Shown here: in pieces, positions 17,403 to 24,873 of the stretch
Layout of the letters: every line of letters begins with the position of its first letter
How positions within the stretch are numbered: the first letter of the stretch is position 1
DNA from: Paeniglutamicibacter sulfureus
Lineage (GTDB): Bacteria > Actinomycetota > Actinomycetes > Actinomycetales > Micrococcaceae
Assembly (NCBI RefSeq): GCF_030512175.1
Contig: NZ_JAULBL010000001.1
Location: 868,001-932,000, forward strand
Length of the DNA stretch: 64,000 nt
Direction: 5' to 3'
Position numbers and translations under genes: made by a program
Notes under the pieces: model-generated
Told to the model about the DNA's origin: nothing
The model's input: only the letters and a program-made list of their open reading frames with translations
Database searches by the model: none

Positions 17403-18242
17403 CTACGCAGCCAGTGCCTGGGCCCGGTATTTCATCGGGCTCAGGCACTCGAGCGTTAACGAGATGCGGTCATAGTTGTACCAGTGGATGTAGTCGTCGA
17501 GCTCGGCGGTGAACGCCTCGACGCTGGTGTGTTCGTGGTGGTGGAACATCTCTTCCTTCAGGTGCCCGAAGAAGTTTTCCATCACGGCGTTGTCCAGGCA
17601 GTTGCCCTTGCGCGACATGGATTGGGTCATGCCGGCGTCGGCCAGCAGCCTCTGCCAGCTGGCGTGCTGGTACTGGAATCCCTGGTCCGAGTGCACCATC
17701 GGCGCCTCGCCCGCGGCCAGGGTCCCGATGGCCTCGCTAAGCGATTGGTTGGCGAAGGCCACGGTCGGGGACTGCGACACCGAGTAGGAAACGATCGAGC
17801 GGTCGAACAGGTCCAGCACCGGCGAAAGATAGACCTTCCTGTCGGCAATCTTGAATTCGGTCACGTCGGTCACCCACTTCAGGTTCGGTGCCTCGGTGTC
17901 GAACTGGCGCTTCAGCAGGTTTTCGGCGACCTTGCCGACAGTGCCCTTGTAGGAGGCATACCTTCGCTTGCTGCGGACCTTGCAGACCAGGCCCTCGGCG
18001 CGCATCAGCTTCAGCACGGTCTTCTTCGCCACCTGCCACCCGCCGCCGAGCAATTCGGCGTGGATGCGGCGGTGCCCGTACCGGCCCATGGCCTTGGTGA
18101 AGATCTCGTGGATCCGTGCGCGGAGCTCCGCGTGCCGGTCCGGTGCCTTGAGCGCGGCCTGGCGGTGGAAGAACGTGGAGCGGGGAAGCCCGGCAGCGGC
18201 CAGGAGCAGGGGCAAGGGGTGGGAGGCCTTGAGGGCGATCAC
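17403..18242 (-). CDS. IS3-family transposase, orfB (DDE integrase domain)
   Basis: The 279-aa frame has the HTH_21 region MGRYGHRRIHAEL and the rve catalytic core with Asp in WVTDVTEF, Asp in VHSDQGFQY and Glu in NAVMENFFGHLKEE, the DDE triad. The listed start is only the first Met. The active product should be the orfA-orfB fusion, made by a -1 slip at the A7 run, which joins LKK to SSGLEEPTTALKISAV before this Met. It is the last gene on the IS minus strand, ending 39 bases from the left repeat. Confidence 0.93.
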   Translation of the reverse strand: MIALKASHPLPLLLAAAGLPRSTFFHRQAALKAPDRHAELRARIHEIFTKAMGRYGHRRIHAELLGGGWQVAKKTVLKLMRAEGLVCKVRSKRRYASYKGTVGKVAENLLKRQFDTEAPNLKWVTDVTEFKIADRKVYLSPVLDLFDRSIVSYSVSQSPTVAFANQSLSEAIGTLAAGEAPMVHSDQGFQYQHASWQRLLADAGMTQSMSRKGNCLDNAVMENFFGHLKEEMFHHHEHTSVEAFTAELDDYIHWYNYDRISLTLECLSPMKYRAQALAA

Positions 18243-18253
18243 CGCGCTGATTT

Positions 18254-18745
18254 TCAGCGCGGTGGTTGGTTCCTCAAGGCCCGAACTTTTTTTAGGTATG
18301 CATTCTCCGCCTGCAGCCGCTGGTTCTCGCGGCGCAGCTTCTCGAGTTCGGTGGGTCCACCCGCTTCGGCGCCGGAAGCGGTCTTGGGACGGCCCTTGGC
18401 CTTGGGACGCAGCCCGTCCTCGCCCTGTTCCCGGTAGGTCCTGACCCAGGTCCTGAGAAGGTTCGGGGAGCTGAGCCGGTGTCGTTGGGCAAGCTCCATC
18501 AGCGTCGCCTCGCCGTCGAGGAACTGGCGGACGACCGCGAGCTTGAACTCGAAGGAATACACCTGATTGGTCGGTTTGCTTTCCAACGCTGCCCTACCCC
18601 AAATCCTGAACCGTTTCTCGAGCCCACGAACGGCGTGTTCACCGGCGTTCAGTCTTGAGGATACCGCCTTATGCCCGATTCCCTGCTCGAAAAGATCGAC
18701 GGCAGCCAGCCGCTGCTCGGCGGTCAATGAACTATTTTGACGCAT
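18254..18745 (-). CDS. IS3-family transposase, orfA (helix-turn-helix and leucine zipper)
   Basis: A 163-aa DNA-binding subunit with two HTH segments (LTAEQRLAAVDLFEQGIGHKAVSSRL and YSFEFKLAVVRQFLDGEATLMELAQRHRLSSP) and a C-terminal coiled coil, LEKLRRENQRLQAENAYLKK. Alone it recognises the IS ends and can act as a regulator; fused to orfB it forms the transposase. The ATG at 18745 lies 36 bases from the right repeat. Confidence 0.92.
   Translation of the reverse strand: MRQNSSLTAEQRLAAVDLFEQGIGHKAVSSRLNAGEHAVRGLEKRFRIWGRAALESKPTNQVYSFEFKLAVVRQFLDGEATLMELAQRHRLSSPNLLRTWVRTYREQGEDGLRPKAKGRPKTASGAEAGGPTELEKLRRENQRLQAENAYLKKVRALRNQPPR
18287..18293 (-). other. A7 slippery sequence for -1 programmed frameshift
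   Basis: On the coding strand CTA AAA AAA GTT contains seven A followed by G near the end of orfA. Frame arithmetic shows that orfB is reached by a -1 shift, as known for IS3-family elements. Confidence 0.8.
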
Positions 18746-18843
18746 GAAAAACTCCCCGAAAGTAAGGATCTGAATTATTCAGTCCAACTTTCGGGGAGCA
18801 GTTCAATTCGCAATGAACGCAGGGGCCTTGATTGATCCAGTCG

Positions 18844-19431
18844 TTACAGCTTGATGCCCAACTTCTCAGCCCGGCGGTAGAGCGTTGTTGTACTCATGCC
18901 GCGTGCAGCCGCCGCCGCGCGCGCTGACATGCCGCCCGCGATATCGCGCGCCGCCCCGTGGATAGCATCGTCCCCGTACTGCTCGCGCCGCCCGCCGAGG
19001 TCGCCGCCGTTCGCCCGGCGCTTCGCCACGCTATCCCTGTTGCGCTCAGTCTTGATATCAAGTTCCATTTGCGCCAGTGCAACCATGACGGTAAACATCA
19101 TCTTCCCCATTGGGGTTTGCGTATCCACGTCGCCGCCGCCAAGGTTGAGCACGCGCAGGTTCACGCCTTGATCCTCTAGCTCTTTGGCAAGGACAAGCAT
19201 GTTCTCAGTCGAGCGGCCTAGCCTGTCCAGCGTCGTGATCACTAGCGTGTCACCAGCCCGCAGCTTTGCCCGTGCCGCGTCTAGTCCAGGCCGCTTGTCC
19301 CGCGCGCCGCTCACGCCGTGATCCGTATGCAGATCAGCGGGCAGCACGCCCGCCGCCAGCAGGTCAACCTCTTGACGGTCGCTGTCTTGACCCTTGGTAC
19401 TAACGCGGGCATATCCGATTAGCTTGTTCAT
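18844..19431 (-). CDS. Serine recombinase (resolvase/invertase family)
   Basis: The 195-aa product begins MNKLIGYARVSTKGQDSDRQ, where the Ser of YARVST is the nucleophile. It has LDRLGRSTENML and the helix GKMMFTVMVALAQMELDIKTER, and a C-terminal HTH ending AAAARGMSTTTLYRRAEKLGI. Such enzymes resolve or invert DNA at a res or inv site. The ATG at 19431 follows GGAGG. The open frame before it (to 19671) overlaps the neighbouring gene and is leader. No obvious inverted pair of recombination sites was found; it may be a stray resolvase left by another transposon. Confidence 0.92.
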   Translation of the reverse strand: MNKLIGYARVSTKGQDSDRQEVDLLAAGVLPADLHTDHGVSGARDKRPGLDAARAKLRAGDTLVITTLDRLGRSTENMLVLAKELEDQGVNLRVLNLGGGDVDTQTPMGKMMFTVMVALAQMELDIKTERNRDSVAKRRANGGDLGGRREQYGDDAIHGAARDIAGGMSARAAAAARGMSTTTLYRRAEKLGIKL

Positions 19432-19598
19432 TGTGTGCCTCCAGAGAATAAGTGTCCCGCAACCGGGTTTGATTACAGCAACATTAACACACGGTTGCGT
19501 GCCACTGTTGCGGGTCACAAGTTCCCCGTGACCTCGTGACGCCAGACTGTCCCGTCGAACCGTCCCGTTACTGATCGGTTGAGAGACACTTCGGCACC

Positions 19599-20819
19599 CT
19601 AGGAGCGAGAGGCCATACTCCCCACAAAGCCCATGGCCCCTCCCGCAAATGCACCCAATACGGTCGCCCATGCTATTGTCACGGTTCCTCTGCGAGTTGA
19701 GCTTTGCTCAACCGCCGCGCGAATGAACTCGAGGTTTATCGCCGCGACATTCTCCTTGCCGCCTCGCAAATCATTTTCGAAGAGCACCCGGATACCGTCG
19801 TCCTTCATCTCATCCTCCATCTCACGATCGAGACGAAGATGGTCCCTGAACAACACTTCGAGATTTGCCATCGCCAACCACAACTCAGCAGCCATTCGGC
19901 GCGACCGCGCGCCACGCCCTTTCCCCCTCGACCAAGCGATGAGGCTAGTCCAGCCCCTCCCGAGCTTTGCCTTGAGACCAGAAGCTTTGGGCGCAAGTTG
20001 AGTTGCATCCAGCGAGAGCAATTCACCCACGACATACCGAGCGTGCTGCTCAAGATCCATGATCCGCTGTCGACAATTCTTCAACTGCGCAAAAGTCAAA
20101 GCAGATAGGAATAGATCCAGACTCAGGATGCTCATAATGGATAGAGGCTGAGGGGATCCAATGACGGCACAATCAACCATTGGACCGTCGATTCTCGAGA
20201 GCTCCGACAATCCATCAATCTCATCGTTCATTCGAATTACCAGCTCGGAATGAGCAAAGAGGTTTTGACATTCTGGGCTACATGGCTGTGCACGCATACG
20301 CATCTCCACTTGACGGGCAGCATCCGTCAGCACGGAGTAAGCCACCTGCCCCGCTGACTCGGCAGGAACTTCCTCACCGTCCTCCCTACCCCAAAGGACG
20401 AGGACCGTTGTGCCATCCCAAGCAACCCAGTAGTCCTCAGTTGGCACATCGTCGGCATCCATTTTTCGTGGCTGGTTCTTGATTGGAATATGAAGTCGAA
20501 AGTAGATCGGCGAGTTCAACCGAAGTCCTGTAAAGGAATCCGCTCCAGTCACCAGGCAGTGAGGACAATCATTGTCCAGCGGATAGAGATGCGTATCATG
20601 CGACCAAGCGTCACGGGCCTCAGTCTCGTAGACATAACTTACACGCGAGTCCGCCTCCAAGGATGAAGTTAGCAGCGACCGCAATTCTTCAGGACCTTCG
20701 TCCCTGTCCCGTACGTCCAGTAGCGCGCTACCCAAACGGCCGAAGTAAGCAGTAAAAGCTGTTTCGACTGGTGATTCGACTCGACCAGACGACCGTAGCC
20801 CCATAGATTCATTACTCAT
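19599..20819 (-). CDS. Uncharacterised 406-aa element cargo protein with C-terminal membrane anchor
   Basis: No family is recognised. Visible features are a CPHC pair (Cys85, Cys88) and Cys180/Cys184 in PCSPECQNLF, which could together bind a metal. There is also a beta-rich middle around YWVAWDGTTVLVLWG, a hydrophobic stretch PLSIMSILSLDLFLSALTFAQL near 226-247, a basic Lys/Arg-rich region near 283-308 and a C-terminal hydrophobic helix at 379-402. The ATG at 20819 follows GGGGGA. By eye its base composition is less GC-rich than the chromosome. The C-terminal anchor and its place as the only cargo of a small element make defence or exclusion functions possible, but nothing proves that. Confidence 0.75.
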   Translation of the reverse strand: MSNESMGLRSSGRVESPVETAFTAYFGRLGSALLDVRDRDEGPEELRSLLTSSLEADSRVSYVYETEARDAWSHDTHLYPLDNDCPHCLVTGADSFTGLRLNSPIYFRLHIPIKNQPRKMDADDVPTEDYWVAWDGTTVLVLWGREDGEEVPAESAGQVAYSVLTDAARQVEMRMRAQPCSPECQNLFAHSELVIRMNDEIDGLSELSRIDGPMVDCAVIGSPQPLSIMSILSLDLFLSALTFAQLKNCRQRIMDLEQHARYVVGELLSLDATQLAPKASGLKAKLGRGWTSLIAWSRGKGRGARSRRMAAELWLAMANLEVLFRDHLRLDREMEDEMKDDGIRVLFENDLRGGKENVAAINLEFIRAAVEQSSTRRGTVTIAWATVLGAFAGGAMGFVGSMASRS

Positions 20820-20957
20820 GTATCCCCCAATTGATTCGTCACCTTTGGATCAGCATATCGACCGGGGGGGAGAACCCTTTCTACGGGCATGGAGCCCCTA
20901 TGGGTCTTAGCAGCTTTTTGTCCGGACGGGATGGGGGGTTTTTATATCCTCCAGAAC

Positions 20958-21533
20958 CTACACTCCGTGAATCAAAACCCTGTAATCACGGCGGCAGGAT
21001 CGACGTTCATCGAACCGGCCGCCGTGATAGATCGTGGAAGATTCCTTACGCCCCGTGGTCGGGAACATGGCCGCCGTATTCTGGGAGTAACCGGACGTGG
21101 TTCGACGTGCCGCCGCCGCTCGATTCGCTCTCTGAAGGTTCAAGAGCTTGACATCATTTTGGTGCGAGTCTTCCCGAGCGACCTGTTCAACCGGTATGCC
21201 ACGTGTCGCCGCGTCCATCAACTGAGTACCGGAGTGCCGCGCCAGGCCCCTGGCTCGCTTTCCAGCCGTCGCACGCTCGGCGTACTCCGCCGCATCCAGT
21301 TCTCGGAACGCGGTCGGCAGAACGTCGTTCACGGCTCCCATGGCGTGGTCCCTCACGACAGCGCCATCGACAACCGGCGCAAGCCCACCGTCCGCGTTCC
21401 ACTCATTCTGCCGAAGTTCGCGAAGTGGGCTTCGCTTGAGTCGGACAGTTAGTGCTCGGTTAGCCAGGTTCCAAGCGGCCGCCTTCGTCTCGAGCGCTTG
21501 CAACTTCTTTCGAGCCGCCGTCGCGATCTTCAC
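20958..21533 (-). CDS. Hypothetical element protein, possibly degenerate (191 aa)
   Basis: The GTG at 21533 overlaps the stop of the preceding decayed frame as GTGA. The first 30 residues, (V)KIATAARKKLQALETKAAAWNLANRAL, look like a real helical protein. The later part is Arg-rich and low in structure. A stable inverted repeat, ATCACGGCGGC with its complement (20985-20995 and 21018-21028), lies inside its 3' end. The true gene may therefore be shorter or frameshifted. No function can be assigned. Confidence 0.4.
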   Translation of the reverse strand: MKIATAARKKLQALETKAAAWNLANRALTVRLKRSPLRELRQNEWNADGGLAPVVDGAVVRDHAMGAVNDVLPTAFRELDAAEYAERATAGKRARGLARHSGTQLMDAATRGIPVEQVAREDSHQNDVKLLNLQRANRAAAARRTTSGYSQNTAAMFPTTGRKESSTIYHGGRFDERRSCRRDYRVLIHGV

Positions 21534-21539
21534 GCCCTC

Positions 21540-21832
21540 CCCTCAAAGTCGGGACGACTGTCCGCGTGATCGCATGCCTCGGTCAGAACGTCGCCCCACT
21601 GGGGCAGCTTGTGCGCCTCGCTCGCGGCCTTGATTGCCACATCCAAGACTTCGATCTGCTTCGACGCTTCCAGCACCTTGACGGGCAACTGGAGGTACTC
21701 CCCGGCGTCGATCTCGACCTCGCCAGCATGGCCGCGTCCATCTCGGCAACGCGTGCTTCGACGCTCGCCAGCTCGGCGTACTACGATGCTCGCATTGCCT
21801 GCAAGTTGTTGAGTTTAGTTGCTGCTGCTTCG
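21540..21832 (-). pseudogene. Decayed small element gene (start lost, stop, frameshift)
   Basis: Reading the minus strand, an AGGAG site (about 21839-21843) is followed by six bases and then TTT where a start codon is expected. The next codons give NTEAAATKLNNLQAMRAS, a TAG, then YAELASVEARVAEMDAAMLA. A frameshift near 21728-21732 leads into EVEIDAGEYLQLPVKVLEA and on to DSRPDFEGRA before a stop that overlaps the next GTG. Each segment has coding-like composition. A start loss, a nonsense codon and a frameshift together indicate a pseudogene of an unknown, probably coiled-coil, element protein. Confidence 0.55.
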
Positions 21833-21905
21833 GTGTTAAATTTGTTCTCCTGTGATTGAGTGGGGCACGCAGTGCCCCCGTTTTGTGTGGTGTTTGCCTG
21901 ATCCG

Positions 21906-23039
21906 CTATGCGGCGTTAGGGCGCGGCGGGCCGATGGGCGTTGCCAGTGTGGTTCGTCTTGCAAACGATTCGTGGGCCTTCGCGTCGGCAATTTCGCGCC
22001 CCGTCGGGTCGCTGATGAAGTCCGCAAAGTTTCTCTTGAGCTGCTTGCCAAAAACGGACATGGCTGTCAGGCGGTCGTGCTCATCGGGCCAGAGTTCCCA
22101 CAGATGATCGGGGCGAACACAAGCGCGCTCCTCGCACCTGTGGTGCAGCTCCTTGCCTGATGTGATCGACCCGCGCGCGGCGTAGTAAGTGATGCGGTGA
22201 GCGCGCACGCCGGGAGACAGCACGCCATCCACGACGCCATAGCCGGATGCGTCCACCTCGCCGCCGTAAATCCAGCACGGCGTTCCCGGCTTCCAACGCC
22301 AGCGGTCGCGGTCATCCTCGATGGATAGGGCATTGATCGCCTTGGCAAGGTGACCATATGCCGCCGGGCCGAACCGCTCCCGACCCCGTTGTTTCAGCTC
22401 CTCGTGCTCGGCCTCCCGCTCAGCCTTCGGCTTTGTCCGCCAGCGCTTGAGTCGCCCGTCAAGGTGCGCGGCGATAGCGACCTGTTGCTCGCCGCTGAGG
22501 TTGTGGAATGTGTAGAGCTTCCCCGTCTTGTGGTTTGGATTAGGTGCGACCGTGACCACCTTGACGGGCAGGTCTGCCAGCAAGGCCAGGTGATTACGAA
22601 CGGTGTTCGGAACGCTCGACGTTGATAGCTTCTTGACCTCTTTGAAAGTGAGCGCAACGCACTTCGGCGCGGCCTGCCAAAGGTTGCCCGGGCCGATGAA
22701 ATCCGACGCACGAAAGCAGTCGATAAGCGCCGCAGAATCGACACCCTTTTGCAGGGTATCTGCTGCACCTTTTTTCGTCACCTTCAAGAGCGTGGGAATG
22801 CCGGGCACCTTCGACCCTTTTCGCTCGATCAGACCATGACCTTCGAGCACCTTTAGCGCCGTGGAAACTGTGCCGGGCGATCTTCCCGTATGGGTCACAA
22901 TCTCGGCTTGAGCCAATCGCCCAGAGCCACCGGGGAGCAGTGCCGCCAACGCCGACAGGACAAGCCGTTGGTTGCTGGTCAATCGCACCCGCTCAGGACT
23001 GACCGCGCCAGCGGGCAGGCCCTCCGCACCCGCGCTCAT
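21906..23039 (-). CDS. Winged-helix protein with C-terminal HNH-type domain
   Basis: In this 377-aa protein, residues 20-95 form a MarR-like winged helix (LTSNQRLVLSALAALLPGG, HTGRSPGTVSTALKVLEGHGLIERKG). The middle is helical and basic. The C-terminal part has GTPCWIYGGEVDASGYGVVDG and ELHHRCEERACVRPDHLWELW, the His-His-Cys-Cys-His pattern of HNH_3 endonucleases. Its start overlaps the excisionase-like gene by four bases (ATGA). The combination suggests an element-encoded DNA-binding and nicking or homing function. A role in excision, replication initiation or packaging cannot be told from sequence. Confidence 0.82.
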   Translation of the reverse strand: MSAGAEGLPAGAVSPERVRLTSNQRLVLSALAALLPGGSGRLAQAEIVTHTGRSPGTVSTALKVLEGHGLIERKGSKVPGIPTLLKVTKKGAADTLQKGVDSAALIDCFRASDFIGPGNLWQAAPKCVALTFKEVKKLSTSSVPNTVRNHLALLADLPVKVVTVAPNPNHKTGKLYTFHNLSGEQQVAIAAHLDGRLKRWRTKPKAEREAEHEELKQRGRERFGPAAYGHLAKAINALSIEDDRDRWRWKPGTPCWIYGGEVDASGYGVVDGVLSPGVRAHRITYYAARGSITSGKELHHRCEERACVRPDHLWELWPDEHDRLTAMSVFGKQLKRNFADFISDPTGREIADAKAHESFARRTTLATPIGPPRPNAA

Positions 23040-23248
23040 CGAACCACCACGCGCTGAGACATAAACGCTTTCAGGTCACTAAGCCGATACAGAACGGTGC
23101 CGAACACCTTCGCGTACCGTGGCCCCTTCGCCCGGTTGTTCGCCAGCGTCTGCGGAGAGATCCCCATGTACTTCGCTGCTTCGGGTCGGCGTACCCAAAC
23201 GTCACCGGTCATCTCTCGTGCCATGTCCGCGGTAATCATGTTGCTCAT
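23036..23248 (-). CDS. Excisionase / AlpA-like DNA-binding protein
   Basis: A 70-aa protein with a MerR-type helix-turn-helix, VWVRRPEAAKYMGISPQTLANNRAKGPRYAKVFGTVLYRLSDLKAFM, the usual excisionase/AlpA fold. It is transcribed divergently from the integrase and overlaps the winged-helix/HNH gene. Such proteins bend DNA at the attachment arms and favour excision, and some also activate integrase expression. Confidence 0.85.
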   Translation of the reverse strand: MSNMITADMAREMTGDVWVRRPEAAKYMGISPQTLANNRAKGPRYAKVFGTVLYRLSDLKAFMSQRVVVR

Positions 23249-23513
23249 ATTTCCCCCTAGGGCTCGTTGTTTCTTGCCTTACCACCTTGCGGCCTCGTGC
23301 CGTAGGTTGGTGCTGGGTTCATAGGTGCAAGCCACCTCGTCCAGACTCTTAACGAATGCGTCTATAACATCCCACCGTTGGGCAGATATGCAATAGACGC
23401 ACGTCACTAGTTTGCCACGATCATTACTGATTGTCCTAATCCGTTACCCATGACCTGCGCGACGTGACAGAACAAGCTACTCCTTTTCTCGTCACTTATG
23501 GGATGGTTGCCCC
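23249..23513. promoter_or_regulatory. Divergent control region of integrase and excisionase genes
   Basis: This 265-base gap contains an inverted repeat TGCGTCTA (23356-23363) and TAGACGCA (23393-23400). It also holds a copy of TCGTCACTT (23489-23497) like those in the arm sites near each end. It should hold both promoters and the binding site of an element regulator, though no clear -35/-10 pair stands out. Confidence 0.45.
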
Positions 23514-24746
23514 ATGGCAATCACGGATCTTCACAGCGAACCAGACCCGAACAAGCCCGGCAAGACGCGGCTCCTCCCCAAGGACGCCCGGCGTGGCAAG
23601 CGGTGGCAAGCCGACTGGACAACCAGCACCGGCAAGCGTGAGCGCGCCCGCTTCGACATCAAGGCCGATGCTGAGGCTTACCAGGCCGAACAGCTCCGCC
23701 TCAAGAGTCGCGGCGTCACGGTGGATTCCCGCGCTGCCCAAAAGACTTTGGTGTCGGATCTGTGGAAACTGTTCCGCGTTCGCCTAGTGACCGTGGGCGC
23801 GGCGGGCCGCAGCCCGGCAAGCGCTCGCACACTCCAGAAATACGATCGCGTTTACCGTGGCTATATCGAACCACGTTGGGGGGCATCACCCGTTGCCGCC
23901 GTTCGATACGCCGACGTGTCCGAGTGGATTGTCAACCTCGAGGCCGTGAGCGGTGGCGCAGCCACCGTATCAACACGACACGAGGTATCCGGCATATTCC
24001 AAACGCTGATGAAACACGCCGTACGTGAGGATCTTCTCTCGACGAACCCTGCCTATAACGCCGCCGGTGAATCGGACTATAAGCCCCGCGCCACGACGGC
24101 CAAGGACCACGTCTACCTGACCATGCCCCAGCTTCTCGCCCTCGCCGCCAGGACGCCCGGCTATGAGTCGCTGATCCTAACGGCGGGCCTATGCGGCCTT
24201 CGCTGGGGCGAGATCACCGCGCTGCAAGTCCAGGACGTGACACTGGGTAAGCGGCCCGAACTTATCGTGCGCCGGGCCTATGAAGATCTAGCCGGGAAGC
24301 TCAGCCTCAAGACCACCAAGAACGGCAAGGATCGCCGCGTGCCGCTTCCGCACCTGATCGCTGACATTATCGCCCCGCTTGTCACTGACAGGCCCGCAGA
24401 CGCCCACGTGTGGAACTCGCCCCGCGGTGCAGTCCTGCGTCATTCGGGATTCACGAAGCGGAACCTTGCTAACGCAGTCGCGGCGGCGGCAGCCGACGCA
24501 GCCAAGACCAAAGAGACATTCCCAGAGCTCACCTTCCACGACCTGCGCCATACAGCCGTCTCTCTCGCTATCACTGAGGGTGCCAACGTGAAGGTTGTGC
24601 AGCGGATCGCGGGCCACCACTCCGCAGCGCTCACCCTCGACACATACGCCGGTCTATTCGATGATGATCTACACGACAGCGCCGCCCGGTTGAATGCAGG
24701 ACTGGGGCGTCATCTAGAAAACTATCGTCACTTGTTCGTCACCTAG
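23514..24746 (+). CDS. int: Tyrosine-family site-specific integrase
   Basis: A 410-aa phage-type integrase. The N-terminal arm-binding part contains DARRGKRWQADWTTSTGKRERARF, the core-binding SAM-like domain lies around residues 90-180, and the catalytic domain has Arg in GLCGLRWGEI, His-x-x-Arg in FHDLRHTAVSL, His in AGHHSAALT and the nucleophile Tyr in LDTYAGLF. It joins the element to the tRNA-Arg gene. The gene ends 38 bases before attR. Its last codons overlap the right arm-type repeat. The ATG at 23514 has a weak GGGATGG upstream. Confidence 0.95.
   Translation: MAITDLHSEPDPNKPGKTRLLPKDARRGKRWQADWTTSTGKRERARFDIKADAEAYQAEQLRLKSRGVTVDSRAAQKTLVSDLWKLFRVRLVTVGAAGRSPASARTLQKYDRVYRGYIEPRWGASPVAAVRYADVSEWIVNLEAVSGGAATVSTRHEVSGIFQTLMKHAVREDLLSTNPAYNAAGESDYKPRATTAKDHVYLTMPQLLALAARTPGYESLILTAGLCGLRWGEITALQVQDVTLGKRPELIVRRAYEDLAGKLSLKTTKNGKDRRVPLPHLIADIIAPLVTDRPADAHVWNSPRGAVLRHSGFTKRNLANAVAAAAADAAKTKETFPELTFHDLRHTAVSLAITEGANVKVVQRIAGHHSAALTLDTYAGLFDDDLHDSAARLNAGLGRHLENYRHLFVT
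24725..24744 (+). repeat. Candidate integrase arm-type site, right
   Basis: TCGTCACTTGTTCGTCACCT matches 17061-17080 in 19 of 20 bases and overlaps the last codons of the integrase gene. It is 40 bases inside attR. Confidence 0.6.
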
Positions 24747-24784
24747 CGGGCGCACTTCCCTTTACCCGCATGGATAATCCGGCC

Positions 24785-24832
24785 CTCTCCTAAAGAGTAG
24801 GCCGTCGGTTCAATTCCGGCCAGGGGCACCAA
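24785..24832 (+). repeat. attR core (48-bp direct repeat)
   Basis: Identical to 16886-16933. It is a 3' fragment of tRNA-Arg(CCT) without the 5' half, so it cannot make a tRNA. It marks the right end of the element. Confidence 0.92.
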
Positions 24833-24873
24833 AACGAAACGCGATCTGCATGTATGCAGGTCGCGTTTCGTTT
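24832..24873. terminator. Original tRNA terminator hairpin, displaced to attR
   Basis: Arms at 24832-24850 and 24855-24873 (AAACGAAACGCGATCTGCA with one G-T pair against its partner) around a 4-base loop, ending TTT. It directly follows the attR tRNA fragment, so it was probably the native terminator of the tRNA gene before integration. Confidence 0.7.

Larger units (their letters stand above)
17364..18805 (-). mobile_element. IS3-family insertion sequence (IS150-like), complete
   Basis: Terminal inverted repeats at 17364-17388 and 18781-18805 match over 25 bases with one mismatch (TGAACTG, G or C, then TCCCCGAAAGTTGGACT). A 3-base duplication ATT flanks it at 17361-17363 and 18806-18808. 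It contains orfA and orfB joined by a frameshift signal. It looks intact and recently inserted. It split a terminator hairpin whose arms are now at 17346-17358 and 18821-18833. Confidence 0.92.
17346..18833 (-). terminator. Terminator hairpin of the resolvase gene, split by the IS
   Basis: Arm AATCAAGGCCCCT (17346-17358) and its perfect complement (18821-18833) were separated by the IS, which entered the loop with an ATT duplication. On the minus strand the arms would be followed by seven T (17341-17347), a classic rho-independent terminator just past the resolvase stop at 18844. With about 1.45 kb in the loop it should no longer work. Confidence 0.75.
16886..24832. mobile_element. Integrative element in tRNA-Arg(CCT), about 7.9 kb
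   Basis: The stretch between two 48-base direct repeats holds a tyrosine integrase at the right end, an excisionase-like protein, a winged-helix/HNH protein, a serine resolvase, decayed genes, a cargo gene and an IS3-family insertion. There are no capsid, tail or conjugation genes. It is therefore a small integrative element, phage satellite or decayed island rather than a complete prophage or ICE. The 406-aa cargo gene looks less GC-rich by eye than the flanking chromosome. Confidence 0.88.

Noticed and set aside
20889-21452. 187-aa plus-strand frame in the element
   Set aside because: Overlaps the minus-strand frame coupled to the decayed gene; has no ribosome site and no recognisable composition.
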